In this document: piece by piece, positions 11,815-23,469 of the stretch
Position numbering within the stretch: the stretch's first letter is position 1
Layout: each line of letters begins with the position of its first letter
NCBI RefSeq assembly: GCF_021730395.1
Contig: NC_069367.1
Location: 68,619,501 to 68,683,500 of the forward strand
Length of the DNA stretch: 64,000 nt
DNA from: Mercenaria mercenaria
Taxonomy: Eukaryota; Mollusca; Bivalvia; Venerida; Veneridae
Direction of reading: 5' to 3'
Program-made: the position numbers and the translations under genes
The notes under the pieces: generated by a model
Seen by the model: the letters and a program-made list of their open reading frames with translations, nothing else
Told to the model about the DNA's origin: nothing
Database searches by the model: none

Positions 11815-13196
11815 TTATACCCCCACAAAACGAAGTTTGGGGGGGGGGGGGGGGGTATATAGGAGTGGCTGGGTCGGTCGGTCGGTGGTTTTGGGTTCTG
11901 GATGATAACTCATGAAGGCTTGACGATTTGAATAATGTTTGTACACAGGTTAATTAGAAAATAAGGTCATTCGATGGAATGAGTCAAAGGTCAAAGGCAC
12001 TGTGACTGAACAGTTAAACATTCCGAACTGAGAACCTGGATTTGAATAATTTTGGTACACAGGTGTAACATCAGAAATACAGGTCAAATTCGACTTTGGG
12101 ATCTGTAGGTCAAAGGTCAAGGTCACAGTGACTCGGAACAGTTAAACGGTTTCCAGATGATAACTTGAGAACGCTTGGGTCTAGGATCTTAAATTTTTGT
12201 ACACTGGTGTAGCATGATTAAATACAGGTCGTGTTTGACTTTGAGGTTAGTAGGTCAAAGGTCAAGGTCACAATAACACAAAACAGTTAAACAGTTTCCG
12301 GATGATAACTTGAGAACGTTTGGGCCTAGGATCATGAAATTTAATAACGAGGTTGGTTATGACCAGCAGATGAACCCTAATGATTTTGAGGTCAGCTGGT
12401 CACATGTCAAGGTCACAGTGATCCGGAACAATTAAATGGTTTCCGGATGATAACTTGAGAACACTTGCGCTTAGGATCATAATGTTTGGTACACAGGTGT
12501 TACATCAGGAAATACAGGTCAAGTTCGACTTTGAGGTCTGTAGGTCAAAGGTCAAGGTCACAGTGACTCGGAACAGTTAAACGGTTTCCAGATGATAACT
12601 TGAGAACGCTTGGGTCTAGGATCTTAAATTTTTGTACACTGGTGTAACATGATTAAATACAGGTCGTGTTTGACTTTGAGATTAGAAGATCAAAGGTCAA
12701 GGTCACAATAACACGAAACAGTTAAACAGTTTCCGGATGATAACTTGAGAACGTTTGGGCCTTGGATCATGAAAATTGATAGCGAGGTTGGTTATGACCA
12801 TCAGATGACCGCTAATGATATTGAGGCCAGCAGGTCACAGGTCAAGGTCACAGCGATCCGGAACACTCAAACGTTTTTCGGACAATAACTTCACAACGCT
12901 TGGGACTAAGATCACGAAATTTAATAGGGAGGTTGGTTATGACCAGCAGATGACACGAAATTATTTTGGGTTCCAAAGGTCAAAGGTCATTTAAACCTTT
13001 TCCGGACAATAACTTGAGAACGCTTGGGCCGAGGATCATGAAACTTCATAGGGAGGTTGATCATGACCAGCAGATGACCTCTATTGATTTTGAGGTCAGT
13101 AGGTCAAAGGTCAAGCAAGTGCAGCTTTGACATTGGCTTAGTTCTGTGACAAGGCCATTGTGGGGGTATAATTCGTCACTCCTGTGACAACTCTAG
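11815..13196 (+). mobile_element. Helentron-like non-autonomous element 2 with 145-bp tandem array
   Basis: The left end TTATACCCCCAC (11815-11826) is the inverse of GTGGGGGTATAA at 13160-13171, which lies inside the right end rather than at it. Beyond it come a hairpin GTCAC-TCCT-GTGAC and CTAG at 13193-13196 followed by T. This asymmetric arrangement (left terminal repeat, matching right subterminal repeat, hairpin, CTAG/T) is that of Helentron-type elements. Between the ends are about eight 145-bp monomers with AGGTCAAAGGTCAAGGTCAC and TGATAACTTGAGAACG. A run of about 22 G lies at 11839-11860, then (GGTC)n. Confidence 0.75.
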
Positions 13197-13448
13197 TTCT
13201 TATTTTACAAGTACAAGCACCCGTCGAGCTCAGTTATAGCACATCAAACTACAAAAAATAAAAAAAATAAAAGAACTATCGAAGTGTGAGGGAGCACAGG
13301 TTCAAGGCCCACATTGAGCACTGGCTAAGCCCTACGTAAGATAAGTTTTCTAATTTTAATTATTAAGGTAATTTTATTTGTGCTCATTTTGAATCAATAA
13401 AAAATAAGGGCAAATTATTAATTGGGCGCTGTGAGTTGTTTTTCGTTC

Positions 13449-13500
13449 TTTATAAGTTTCTCAGCGGCGCAGTGGGCTAAAGCATTGAGCTGTTGTACCT
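13449..13500 (+). repeat. Possible tRNA-derived SINE head fragment
   Basis: TCAGCGGCGCAGTGGGCTAA resembles a tRNA 5' half with an A box, but no matching B box follows at the right distance. A B-box-like GGTTCAAGGCCC lies upstream near 13290. Confidence 0.25.
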
Positions 13501-13682
13501 TTCATTGTATCTTTTGGAGTAATGACTGAAATGTTAGCATAAATGTTTGGTTGCGGAATTATTTGTCCATATGTGCTATTAGCTAAAACGAACTATATAT
13601 ACTGCCACCCAGTTGTTACGGCAGCTTAAAAAATGTAATGATAAATATATAGGCTGATTATAAGCGTGTAAGCGTGCGTAAG

Positions 13683-13841
13683 CAGGGATATAAATAATCA
13701 GGGACCCAGTAGCCCTTGGCCCCTAGATATTTGGCTGGGCCCCTAAATTGTTGGATAAAATGCCCATATACCCAATGTTTAACTTTTAGTTTGAACAGTC
13801 TGGGCCCCTAAATGAAAACAAAAAGTTAGTTTATATCCCTG
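13683..13841. mobile_element. Short MITE with CAGGGATATAAA terminal inverted repeats
   Basis: CAGGGATATAAA at 13683-13694 is the inverse of TTTATATCCCTG at 13830-13841. Internal GGGCCCCTAAA-like blocks are also repeated (about 13735 and 13802). At 159 bp it is far too short to encode anything. Confidence 0.6.
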
Positions 13842-16094
13842 GTTTGGCAGATAAAATGCCTGCAGCCAGGTCTTCATAATCTGTGCAGCTATGATCTTTT
13901 GTTGTGGGGACACAAGTACATGCTTTATATTGGTTTAAGGGGTAAAATAAAGTAAATAAAATAGATAAAAGTAAAACCCCTTAACTGTTAGAGGCAGCCT
14001 TGATTATAAAAATGTCGGTTGAAGTGTCGTCTCTGCCGGCTTCCCTTAACTGACCTGCGCTTATATACTTCAAGGTAAAATGTGCTTCTCATCGGCCGTT
14101 CCCAGGGGGCGAGAGTTGCAATAAAAGTAAAATAAAAAAAATGTCTATGCTAAACCTCTAACAACCAGGGTCCCACCAAAGAGGACACCTTTGAAGCGTA
14201 TCCGTCTGTTTGGTCAGTGCAGGTCTGTGTTTGGGAATAACTGTATGCGCAGTACAAGTATACTGTATCCCTTTGTCCTTTGAACAAGTAGGTTTTAGTT
14301 AAAATAGCAAAATTCGTACAAGTAAATTTTGTCTATAGCTAATTTGAGTTCCGCATATAAGGGCATGGCAGTTTTGATTCCTGTTTAATGATTATTAGAT
14401 GACGTCATAGGTTGAAGGCAGTAGGATTCGGTAGTCTGTAGACTCGACGTGATCAGTTTTCAGTTACTTTGCTCAATGGCTGGTCTGCTATAGACATCAG
14501 GGTCGCATGTTTTGCTCGCCCCCAAGATACGTGATTTTTTCATTTGACTGTACATGCCTTCGTTTCACAGTGCAGACCTATCTTCGGGACCTTAGTTGCA
14601 TAAATGGTCAGTGACATGAGTAAAGTGTACCAATATTAACTGTACGTCTCTGTCCCCTGCATCTTTTCTTCATACGGTGCATTTAATTATGATAACCACC
14701 GTTATTTCAAATTAATTCAGAACACTTTTATATAAAGTGTATATAAAATGCGCTTACATGTACTTTCGTGTTCTTCTGCTCCCACTGGTTTGTGAAGTTA
14801 GGCATGGCAATTATACGAAATTGTTACAGAAAAATGACAATCATAGAGTATTGATATACATTTTAGCATGCTTGAATTCGTTCCGTTTTTCAGTATTTCG
14901 AGGAATAGTCTGAGCATTTCAATGTGTTATACACTGGCTACGGAAACACGTTTCCTCTTGTCCTAGTTAAAATCGGGGAGGGGGTTTTTCGTGTGCGGCT
15001 CGTATTCCGTTTGAGAAATATACAATCGAATTTGTAGCGACTTTAACTGTATTATTTAATATACAGATTCGATTGTGGCATGCATATCAATTGATATGAC
15101 GGCATCTCGTATACACTTCGATGCCGTATGTTTGCTTTTCTATTATCAGAATGTAAAACTGTTGATTACTGTTTTCTGTTAGAAGAAAGATACTTTTGTA
15201 CTCTAATAACTTCTGTGTACGGTTAGTTTTTCCCCCTTTTACAGCCATCGCTGGGGATAATTGTTCTTTCGATTGACTCAATTTTTATCATATTTATTTA
15301 ATGTATTTTGTTTGTACCTTTTGTGTGTCGCTGGGGCAAATGAAATTAGGTTATTTTCAATATACATCTTTAGCTGTTTGTAGAGTATGTGCATTTTAAA
15401 CATTATCTGACCTTGCCAGTCGCCATGAGAAATCTTTAAATAAAGTCGCGGCCTTTTCCCACTAAACTGTGTTGTAGTTTTCATTTATACTGATAATTTA
15501 GTTGTAGTGGGTGTGACAGACGTATATGGTCGGACGCTAACTCATCTGCCAACGAAATGAAGATATTATCAGTCATTAATAAATTTATTCTTGTTTTCCT
15601 TTAAAATGGCTGATGATTTTGCGTCTTGCTAATGGCTGCTGTAATTCCCTGTTATATACGGTCCATTGATAAAATAATACAACATACAATCACATTAAAT
15701 ATTGGTATGTTCTAAGAATTTTAGATAAGTGATACATTTTCACAATTGTACAGACACAGAGCAAACTATTTAATTTAGAGAAAATGAATATAATTATTGA
15801 TTTACTGGATTCTTGATTGGTTACTATTCAAGCATGTTATATATGATTTTATCAAATTTCTGATTTGATTTCTTTGTAGCATCCATGCATAACATCTTAA
15901 CTCTTAGGCAAATTGAAATGACTATAATTTAATTGGTACATGCATATCGCATGTGTAATAAGATATCTTCAAATCCCGTGATGCACAATATTTTTTAATA
16001 ACGTTATAAATAAAATGAAATTTACTAGGAAAAATGTATGTTGGCGTCATTTTGCCTGGTTGAATTCTTTTGCTGAAAAAGCATCTTTCTATTT
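13842..16094. other. Intergenic stretch, nothing firm
   Basis: Includes a GC-richer patch at 13970-14170 that looks repeat-derived and minus-strand open frames at 15087-15484 without signal peptide, domain or clear splice borders. I could not support a gene here. Confidence 0.4.
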
Positions 16095-16097
16095 ATA

Positions 16098-16385
16098 CAT
16101 TAACTATCACAAGAGCAGTCTTTATGTGCCGTGTAGACGTACAACGGCTCCCAGTACTTGAACACAGTGCTTTTACGTTTTCTGGTACTTTGGTATTGTG
16201 GAGTCCATTAATATACTAGTATTTCAGATTAAGCAGGTGTTGGGGGAAGGCGGGGGCGTCTGCGGCGTTGCAGGTTTTATTACCTCTCATGAAGAGACTC
16301 GATCAGTCCGAGTCTCTGTTAATGTTTGCTTTACTGCTTTCTGTGCTTTCAATGGATCTTCTTATAGAATTTTATTTACATACAA
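16098..16385. repeat. Dispersed repeat family copy (2 of 4), longest
   Basis: Shares TTAACTATCACAA, GTTTTCTGGT, CTTTGG, GGAGTCCATT, TCTCATGAA and CCGAGTCT blocks in order with the copy at 22695-22915, and its left part with those at 1945 and 33875. A plus-strand open frame at 16198-16467 overlaps it and is not a gene. Confidence 0.6.
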
Positions 16386-16924
16386 AGAAATAAACTGTTT
16401 CCAATATATAGATTTAACGCACAACTTATTTTTTAACAGAACCAGTATCATATTTGGTCATTGGTAAATATAAGGTCAAATAAGCGTTTACTGGCTCACA
16501 CTGTGTTTATATTAAAGCATGAAGATTACTTTACCATATATAAGTAAACACTCGCACTGGCATTAATTGTATTACCGCTGTGATTATACATGTAGTTTGA
16601 ATTTAGTGGTCTAAGACTTGCTTTAGATGGCAGCGATTACTTGGAACATCATTAACTTGAATATATCGTGTAGAAGAAAAGTGTACATCTTTGAAATCAT
16701 TTGCGCATTCTTCGTGCATAAAATGATTATGTAGGACGTCTTAGATGTTAACAATTTCTTTTTGAATTTCGAAATAGTTCATTGTCAGACAATGTGCCTG
16801 AGGTAATATGTAGCAGAAATATATAAAAAACTGCTCGAACCTCATTCATTTTATTTGAAATTTAATAATACAGTAGTATATATCATAAATATATTTGTAT
16901 GTTGAATAATAAGCAGGCAGCTCT

Positions 16925-19900
16925 TCAGGGAAATAGACGCTGACAAATTTGCCTGGCACAGGTAGCGGAGAAGTAGCAGTGCTTCATAGGTGGACAGGTA
17001 TGCTCAGGGTTACACGGTGTGCAAACGGTACTGTTTCCTACAATACAAAACATTCTTATTGTTACAATATAAGAAGATATAATTGATTGTGTTTAAGCAA
17101 TAAGTGTTATACTAGTAAAAAAAGTTATTATTTTATACGACAGCTTATTACAACACGATACCGAGTTCTAGTTTAATTGTGCAATGGTGTGGAGGGGTAC
17201 GAACAAGTCCATCAGCTAGACAAGGTAGATTGCCCGGATTATGATTTGCTTTCCTTTTGCAGTTATTCAGTCAGAGAGTGACTGTTTTACTTTCGTCTCT
17301 CTGTCAAATGTCAACCAGTCTCTTTATCAAAAACAAAATGAAAGCTTATTAGACTTTCTGCTAGCGATTTCATCAGGTTTCTCAAAAACAATATAAACGA
17401 GAAGATACACACCGCAGTTTTCTTCACAACGGTTGGTTTTGATAGTGTGTATACACATGTAATCACATATAGAAAGGGCACCTCAATTATCGTCACGACT
17501 AATCCCTTCTAATATTTGTCTTAACCTACTCTATTTAATTTTAAAAATCAAATTTAATTAAGATATAAAAAACTGTTATATTTTGACTGACCTTTCTATG
17601 CTACTTAAAGTATAAAACTTGTGACGTTACTGCAATCTGCTGTACTCACCCGTAAAAGCGTTCGTTTTCTTCTGTTCAGAATGTTGCTGTAATGAAGATC
17701 TAGAAGTGGTGTTACCAATGCCTGGACGCTCTTTCCTTGACTTCTGGGTCGTAGAAGAATCTGCCCTCATTTGACTTGGCCATGGAACGACTTCTAGCTT
17801 ATTGTCTACATTTGGTGATTTAGCTTTGCTAGTACGGCGGAAAGCAAGACCACCATCAGCAGTCCTAACTAGTGTTAGTCCCTCAAATTTTGATTTTTGT
17901 TTGTTTGATTCTTTGTTTACCGTGGAAGGAAAGTTTTGAAACGACGGGGAATTTCCTGTGTTTCTAGTTAAGTCGTTGGAACTGAACAGTTCTGGTCTTT
18001 TACCAAGGGATCTAAATCCTTCCTGTAAATCATGCTTAAATAAATCAGAGATAACAGGCATACGGTCTTTCACAGGTTGTCGTGGTTTAAACCCAGTATT
18101 TACTGCTTTAACTGTCTCTAAACCGGCGTCAGGTAATTCTTTAATCAAGGTTTCAAAAATATCAGTAATTTGTCCTCTAGCGGCTTCTGTATTTGTATTT
18201 GTGACACTTGAATCTCGGAGTGGTTTGTCAATATTTGGAGATGTTATTATTAAGGAACCATCTAACACGGCATTGTGAGGATCTATATCTACAATACAAG
18301 AACGTCTGTTTAGTCTGATGATATTCCTTAATTTTGATATTAATTGATTTGAAAATTGCATCGATTTTGCGGGACAACTGGTTTTCATACAAACAAACGA
18401 CATGAAGTATATACTCAGTTCATGAAAAACATTAAACTTCATTTTGTTTTGCAAAAACTGTCATTTTCGGGTTAGTTTACATACATCTTTATGAGGTAAC
18501 TTGCTAAATATTCATTCTGTAGAATTATTACCCCTAAGTAATTCATTGGAACTTGTGAAAACGAACATTTTAGTCCAGAGAGTATAATTACCATTTTACT
18601 GTCAATATATAAATGTAAATGTATATTATAAGGTTAAGGTCGTTGATGGTGCAGTTACATTTCACAAGTGTCTAAATAAACCTACTTAATTTTCGTGTGT
18701 ATGAATTCAAGAATTCACATGCCTTTATCTACCTGAATGAAAACTCGTCTGCTAATTTGCACAGACAAAAGTACTCTTCTACAAACAATAAAACAGTAAT
18801 AGTTCCATGGATTGCAATTGCTTTGTCCGAATTGTTTACTTCGTATAACCATTTCGAACATTTAGTTTAGTTAAAACACAAATTTCTTTATGTTTCATTT
18901 CAACTCCTGTATGGCTTGTACGATAAATAGTAGAATAAATATGGATTTCATTTTATTTTTAGCCGGTACGTAGGTCAACATGACTTCGACGTTATCGTGT
19001 GTTATATAAAACAAACCTGATTTGTCAAATTTGAATTAAAACTTCAGTATATATTGATATTCACATATGTAAATGTTATTCTATAAAACATCAAGACTGT
19101 AAGAACTTCAGTTGCAGTACTTACATTTACATGTAACTTTTGGATTCCCATCACTAGTCCTATATACAACACACGTTGTTCCAGACTGGCAACGAGGCTG
19201 GAAAGGAAGTATAGATATCCTGTATTCTACAGCAGCTGCTTGATAAGACTTAGTTATGATACATATAAATTTTCTACCAGGACAGTTTACTATTTAGAAT
19301 AACATTGATGGTTCTACAGCAACGGCAATGGGGTCAATATGAGTGCACATGAAAAACCCAAAACGTAGGTAATGTGAAATTAACATATATAAAGTCATGA
19401 AAATTAATAAATTTACATAAATAAGAATATGAACCACACTGTGGTAACTGAATGAGGCGGATAAGATTATGTAACGGCATGGCGGAAGTATGACAATGTA
19501 AATGCATATAACTGGCAGTGGAAATTAAAGGTCTTTTCTATTTATTGTCTTGATCATTCGATCAGTTTTGTTGTCTTCATTTTTCCGTCATGTCTCATTT
19601 GAAAAGTTTTTTTTTGTCTTTCCGCATTCTTTCAAAGGTGTGCTTTTTTTGTCATATAAAGATATTTTAAAAGTGCTCGTTTTATCGTGTCGAATTTTAA
19701 CCAAGTTAAACGTGTACGTTTTGTTTTGTCTTATCAGAAACGTAGGTGTATATATTTGTCATGTCGTAATATAAACGTGTTGAACGTTTAGATTTTTGTC
19801 ATATCGTACTTTAAATGTGTCAAACTTGTAGGTGTAGTTATGTCGTATTTTAAACGTATTAAGAAGTATCTTTGTCATGTCGTATGTTAAACGTTATGGC

Positions 19901-21972
19901 TTTGTACTCACCTGACATGAATTGCTGAGATGGAAACCTTTAGGTAAAACATGCGTATGACCCAGATATACAGTTATCTGCAATACAAAAAACATATGTC
20001 TAAATTGATTGACATTTTGATATTTTCTATACCAAATTTTATTTTACAGTTCTGGAGTCGACAAAATGGAAATAGCTGCTAACAAATAGACAGAAAAAAG
20101 TGTTTCACTGAAAAAAATGTGGACATTCTACCCTTATAGTGAGACCCGTTTTAAACAATATTTTTCATATTTTTCTTTCATTGGTAATTGATAAACATCT
20201 TCTGTACATATGACATCTTCAAAAACATAAATATAAAAGAATAATTTAAATATTAGGCCTCTATGTCAAAGGTCTAAATTTAAAGTTACTAAAACGTAGC
20301 TAAGCCTTTAGAAGAAAGCCATAGAAAACTTTAACCATATACGCATGTACTCAATGACTTTATGAAGAGCCCTACGAAACAGAAAAATTCAAACAAACAA
20401 ATAAACCATGCCAGTCCCTGTGGTCCTTAAAAAAGTTATATAGTCTTACATCTGTTCTTTCATACCATGTCTAAAAGGTAACCATAGTGTTCAACCATAC
20501 CGAAGAATATTCCTCCGGCCAAAAATCGATAGCGGTCAGATTTTCTATATAGAAATAAGAAGGGCATGTACACATTTTACCTAGTAACAAAATTACAAAA
20601 AATTAGAAACCTTAGGTGCAAAAATATTACCAAAGTTCAACATTTGATTCATCACATGGTACGTTTTAATTAAATTTTACTTTTATTTTTGATTCGTTCC
20701 TAACATGATGTTTAATGCCATCATTTCGTCATTTTTTCCCTTCTGTTTTCCATATAAAATGTGTAAAAATCTCATACATGCGTTTCTTAAAAGCAATTTT
20801 TTGGACAAAAAACCATTGATATGTAAGCTTAGGTGCAAAGGTCCTACTCTCAATAAATTTATCTTTTGAATGATATTTATTTCATTTTTATAAAATAAAA
20901 ATTTGATTCGTTCTTAGGCGGTTAGTTTCCACTGATTTTGAAGAATAATTAATTTCAGTGCGAAGTTGTTGTTGTAGCGTCATATTAATGTCGCGTGAAC
21001 ATGCGGTATCGTGATCAAAAGGTTAAAGTAAATGATTTAATCAGTTTAGTTAATTTGTGATTGAATGTTTTATTCGACACAATGAGTGTAAGTTTTAAAT
21101 CAATTTTATTTCGCGAATAATTACTTTTGTGTTAATATCACAAATTTTACAACATAAGAAATTCAATTAAATATTGCAATTAATATCCTAGTTCTAAAAA
21201 GAAAGAGATGCGCATTTCTTCTTATGTTGTTGTTCTTATGTTTTTAATTTTCACTTAAAAATCAGTGTCAGTTATGCCAATCACAATGTATGTCAATTAA
21301 ATATGAAACGAGAAAGGTTTCTATCTGCCATACAATAATGAAAGGCTTATCTGGAGAACAAGGTATTTATATAAAAACCTTGGTATAAATGTATTTTTTA
21401 GTTTTTAGATAATAAATTGCCAAAACTACACAGCGCAGCGTAACCAAATAAAAACGAATAAAAAATAAATAATAAATTCAAAGTCCGCCTAGGTCAAATC
21501 AAAGAGCTATAATTTATACTTCTTTGGTCAAATTAAAGGCCGAAATTATGTCCGGAGGATTTTGATGTACAAGAATGTTTTTGTAATGTAAATAAAATAT
21601 CTGCATTTAAAACAGAATTGATTTTCCACCACATAACTTTCATGAAACTTTTGCAACAATAATGACGGTCCTAATAAAAACTAAAATATATCACGATTAC
21701 AGATTTTTCCATGAATGCAAGATAAATATAAAAATATTTTAAGTCAGTGCTTTTAACTGCATCAGCAATACGTATGTTTTCATGATATCAACTAACTTTT
21801 ATGAAATTATAAAAAAAATGATCATGATCATTTAATTTCATTGTGTGGAAATATATATTTATCTACAGAATAACTTTACACAATGATCTATCTGTAATAT
21901 GTTTGATTAACAGCAGATAAAAAATATACATTAACCACTTACGAGTATGTACAATAAATATCCGAAAAACAT
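16925..21972 (-). CDS. Secreted protein with cysteine clusters at both ends, paralogue B (5 exons)
   Basis: Coding exons on the minus strand: 21972-21943, 19977-19912, 19197-19125, 18288-17650, 17037-16925 (921 nt, 306 aa), phases 0,0,1,1. Exons 1-2 give the signal peptide MFFGYLLYILITVYLG. The N-terminal cluster CQPRCQSGTTC plus a fourth Cys is C-x3-C-x5-C-x13-C. Exon 4 (213 codons) encodes a polar Ser/Thr/Lys/Asn-rich middle with HNAVLDGSLI, matching HSDWIDGQFI of paralogue A, and with basic sites LGKRPE, FRRTSK and SRKERPG. The last exon has C-x2-C-x5-C-x5-C-x5-C-x4-C (CYFSATCARQICQ). AATAAA is at 16850-16855. Exon 4 is open further upstream, to a methionine at 18442; I prefer the acceptor TTCTTGTATTGTAG before 18288 because it restores phase and homology with paralogue A. 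Family unrecognised. The middle is one exon here but two in paralogue A. Confidence 0.8.
19990..21940. other. Intron 1 of paralogue B, no gene seen
   Basis: About 1.96 kb of very AT-rich sequence between the signal-peptide exon and exon 2. No open frame with coding character, no repeat pair noticed. Confidence 0.5.
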
Positions 21973-21999
21973 TTTGAAACCACACTTGAACTGTATTAA

Positions 22000-22559
22000 T
22001 GCTGCTGTCATACGGAAAGTCTCCAAAACTTTTACATTTTGCCTTGTACTTTAATATTGACATGTTGATGAAGCGTAACATTACTTAACAGATTTGGATG
22101 CTTCAGGTAAACAGGTTTTGTCTGTTGCAAGACACATTGAAGAACAATAAGTCTTTGTTCTATAGCATAGGCGAGACATTTGAAATATATTACACACGTA
22201 TTTTTTACAATGATTTTTATCAAAATATATAACAGCTATTCGCATAAGTTCTGCTGATCATTCTCCAGTGTTTATGAGGGAAATGGTAGGAATATACCAA
22301 TGGGATCAAAAGGCATGATTTAGTGTTAAGGACATCAAGTATTATAATTGCGTAAACTGCTATAGAAAGTTTTACCGTTTAACATTTGAGACGCAGATAA
22401 AATGACAACATTAAAACTGTTAAAATTTCCTGTTTTGTAGAATACATTGTAAACCGACCGATATTTAATATTGTTTAGCTAAATCCGTCTGTCTTGTTTT
22501 ATGTTAATTTCACATAGCAAATTGTACGTTTTGTTTTTACTTTTTTCAACAGTATTTTA
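22000..22559. other. Upstream region of paralogue B
   Basis: Probably contains the promoter and 5' untranslated part of the gene starting at 21972. No clear TATA box. Minus frames at 21863-22223 run through the exon by chance. Confidence 0.35.
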
Positions 22560-22960
22560 GTAATGTAACGCGGGCAGTTAACCTAACCAGTGTTCCTGGA
22601 TTTTGTACCAGTTCAAACCCGTTCTCCGCAAGTAACTGCCAACTTCCCCACATGAATCAGAGGTTCAGGACGAATGATTTCAGACACATTTTCTTTGGAG
22701 TCAGTGTTGTTATGTTTTCTGGTCCTTTGGGATCATGAAGTCCATTTAACATAAGCGTAACAGAGTTCCGCTTAAGCCGGTGCTAGGGGCGTGAGAGGTG
22801 TTCCATATTTCATTATCTCTCATGAACAGACTTAATCAAACCGAGTCTGTTATTATTCTTCTTGGTTGCATTCTTTGCTTCCAAAGGATCTTTTTACAGA
22901 TTTTATTTTTTTAACAAATCGTCACGGAGAAATACGCCTCGCTAGCATATTTAATGGGAG
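22560..22960. repeat. Dispersed repeat split by insertion of another dispersed repeat (copy 3 of 4)
   Basis: An outer element runs 22565-22690 (GCGGGCAGTTAACCTAACCA, TTCTCCGCAAGTAACTGCCA) and seems to resume at about 22915-22960 (ATCGTCACGGAGAAATACGC). Between them, 22695-22915 matches the repeat family at 16098-16385. The outer sequence resembles repeats I recall as abundant in bivalves, from memory only. Confidence 0.5.
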
Positions 22961-23469
22961 TGGTTTGAAACTTCACATAATTGTTCCCAGTGATGACCTT
23001 AAATGCAGTGCAAAGGTTCCATAACTGTATTTAGCCTTTTTCATTAAGATCTTTCTCATATTTCAACTAAGCAAATTTTAATATTTAAGCTGGTATCTCG
23101 GCACCCACTAACTGGAGAGGATTAAAGCTCCACACATTTGTTCACCTCGGTGGTCCGACAAGCAGAGGTTACGTAACTCTATTTAGCATTTTTATAAAGT
23201 TATGCCTCTTTTCTGACAACAATTTTTGATTATGTTTTTGTATATATAAGTTGAAATCTAAGTAACCACTTGTAGTTCACGGACCCAGTTACTGTGATAA
23301 TGACATGAACTGCACTGGTCTCATAACTCTGTTGTTGTTTTCTTTTTCAAAGTAACGTTCTTTTCTCAACTCGGCATTTTTGCATTATTATAACTTTATA
23401 TAACAATTATGGCATCTGATTGCCCCGCTTTGTTGTCCTTCGACAGCTGTTGTTTAGTTTTGTGGTCGT
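22961..23469. other. Intergenic, nothing recognised
   Basis: AT-rich, possibly the degraded continuation of the outer repeat. No coding signal. Confidence 0.4.

Noticed and set aside
16198-16467. 89-codon plus-strand frame with two cysteine-containing stretches
   Set aside because: Overlaps a dispersed repeat with three other copies and has no splice or domain support.
17958-18278. 106-codon plus-strand frame
   Set aside because: Antisense of exon 4 of the secreted-protein gene, which has matching phases and a paralogue.
18289-18442. In-frame upstream methionine extending exon 4 of paralogue B
   Set aside because: The extension gives a poor signal peptide, while an acceptor at 18289 restores the phase to the upstream exon and homology with paralogue A.
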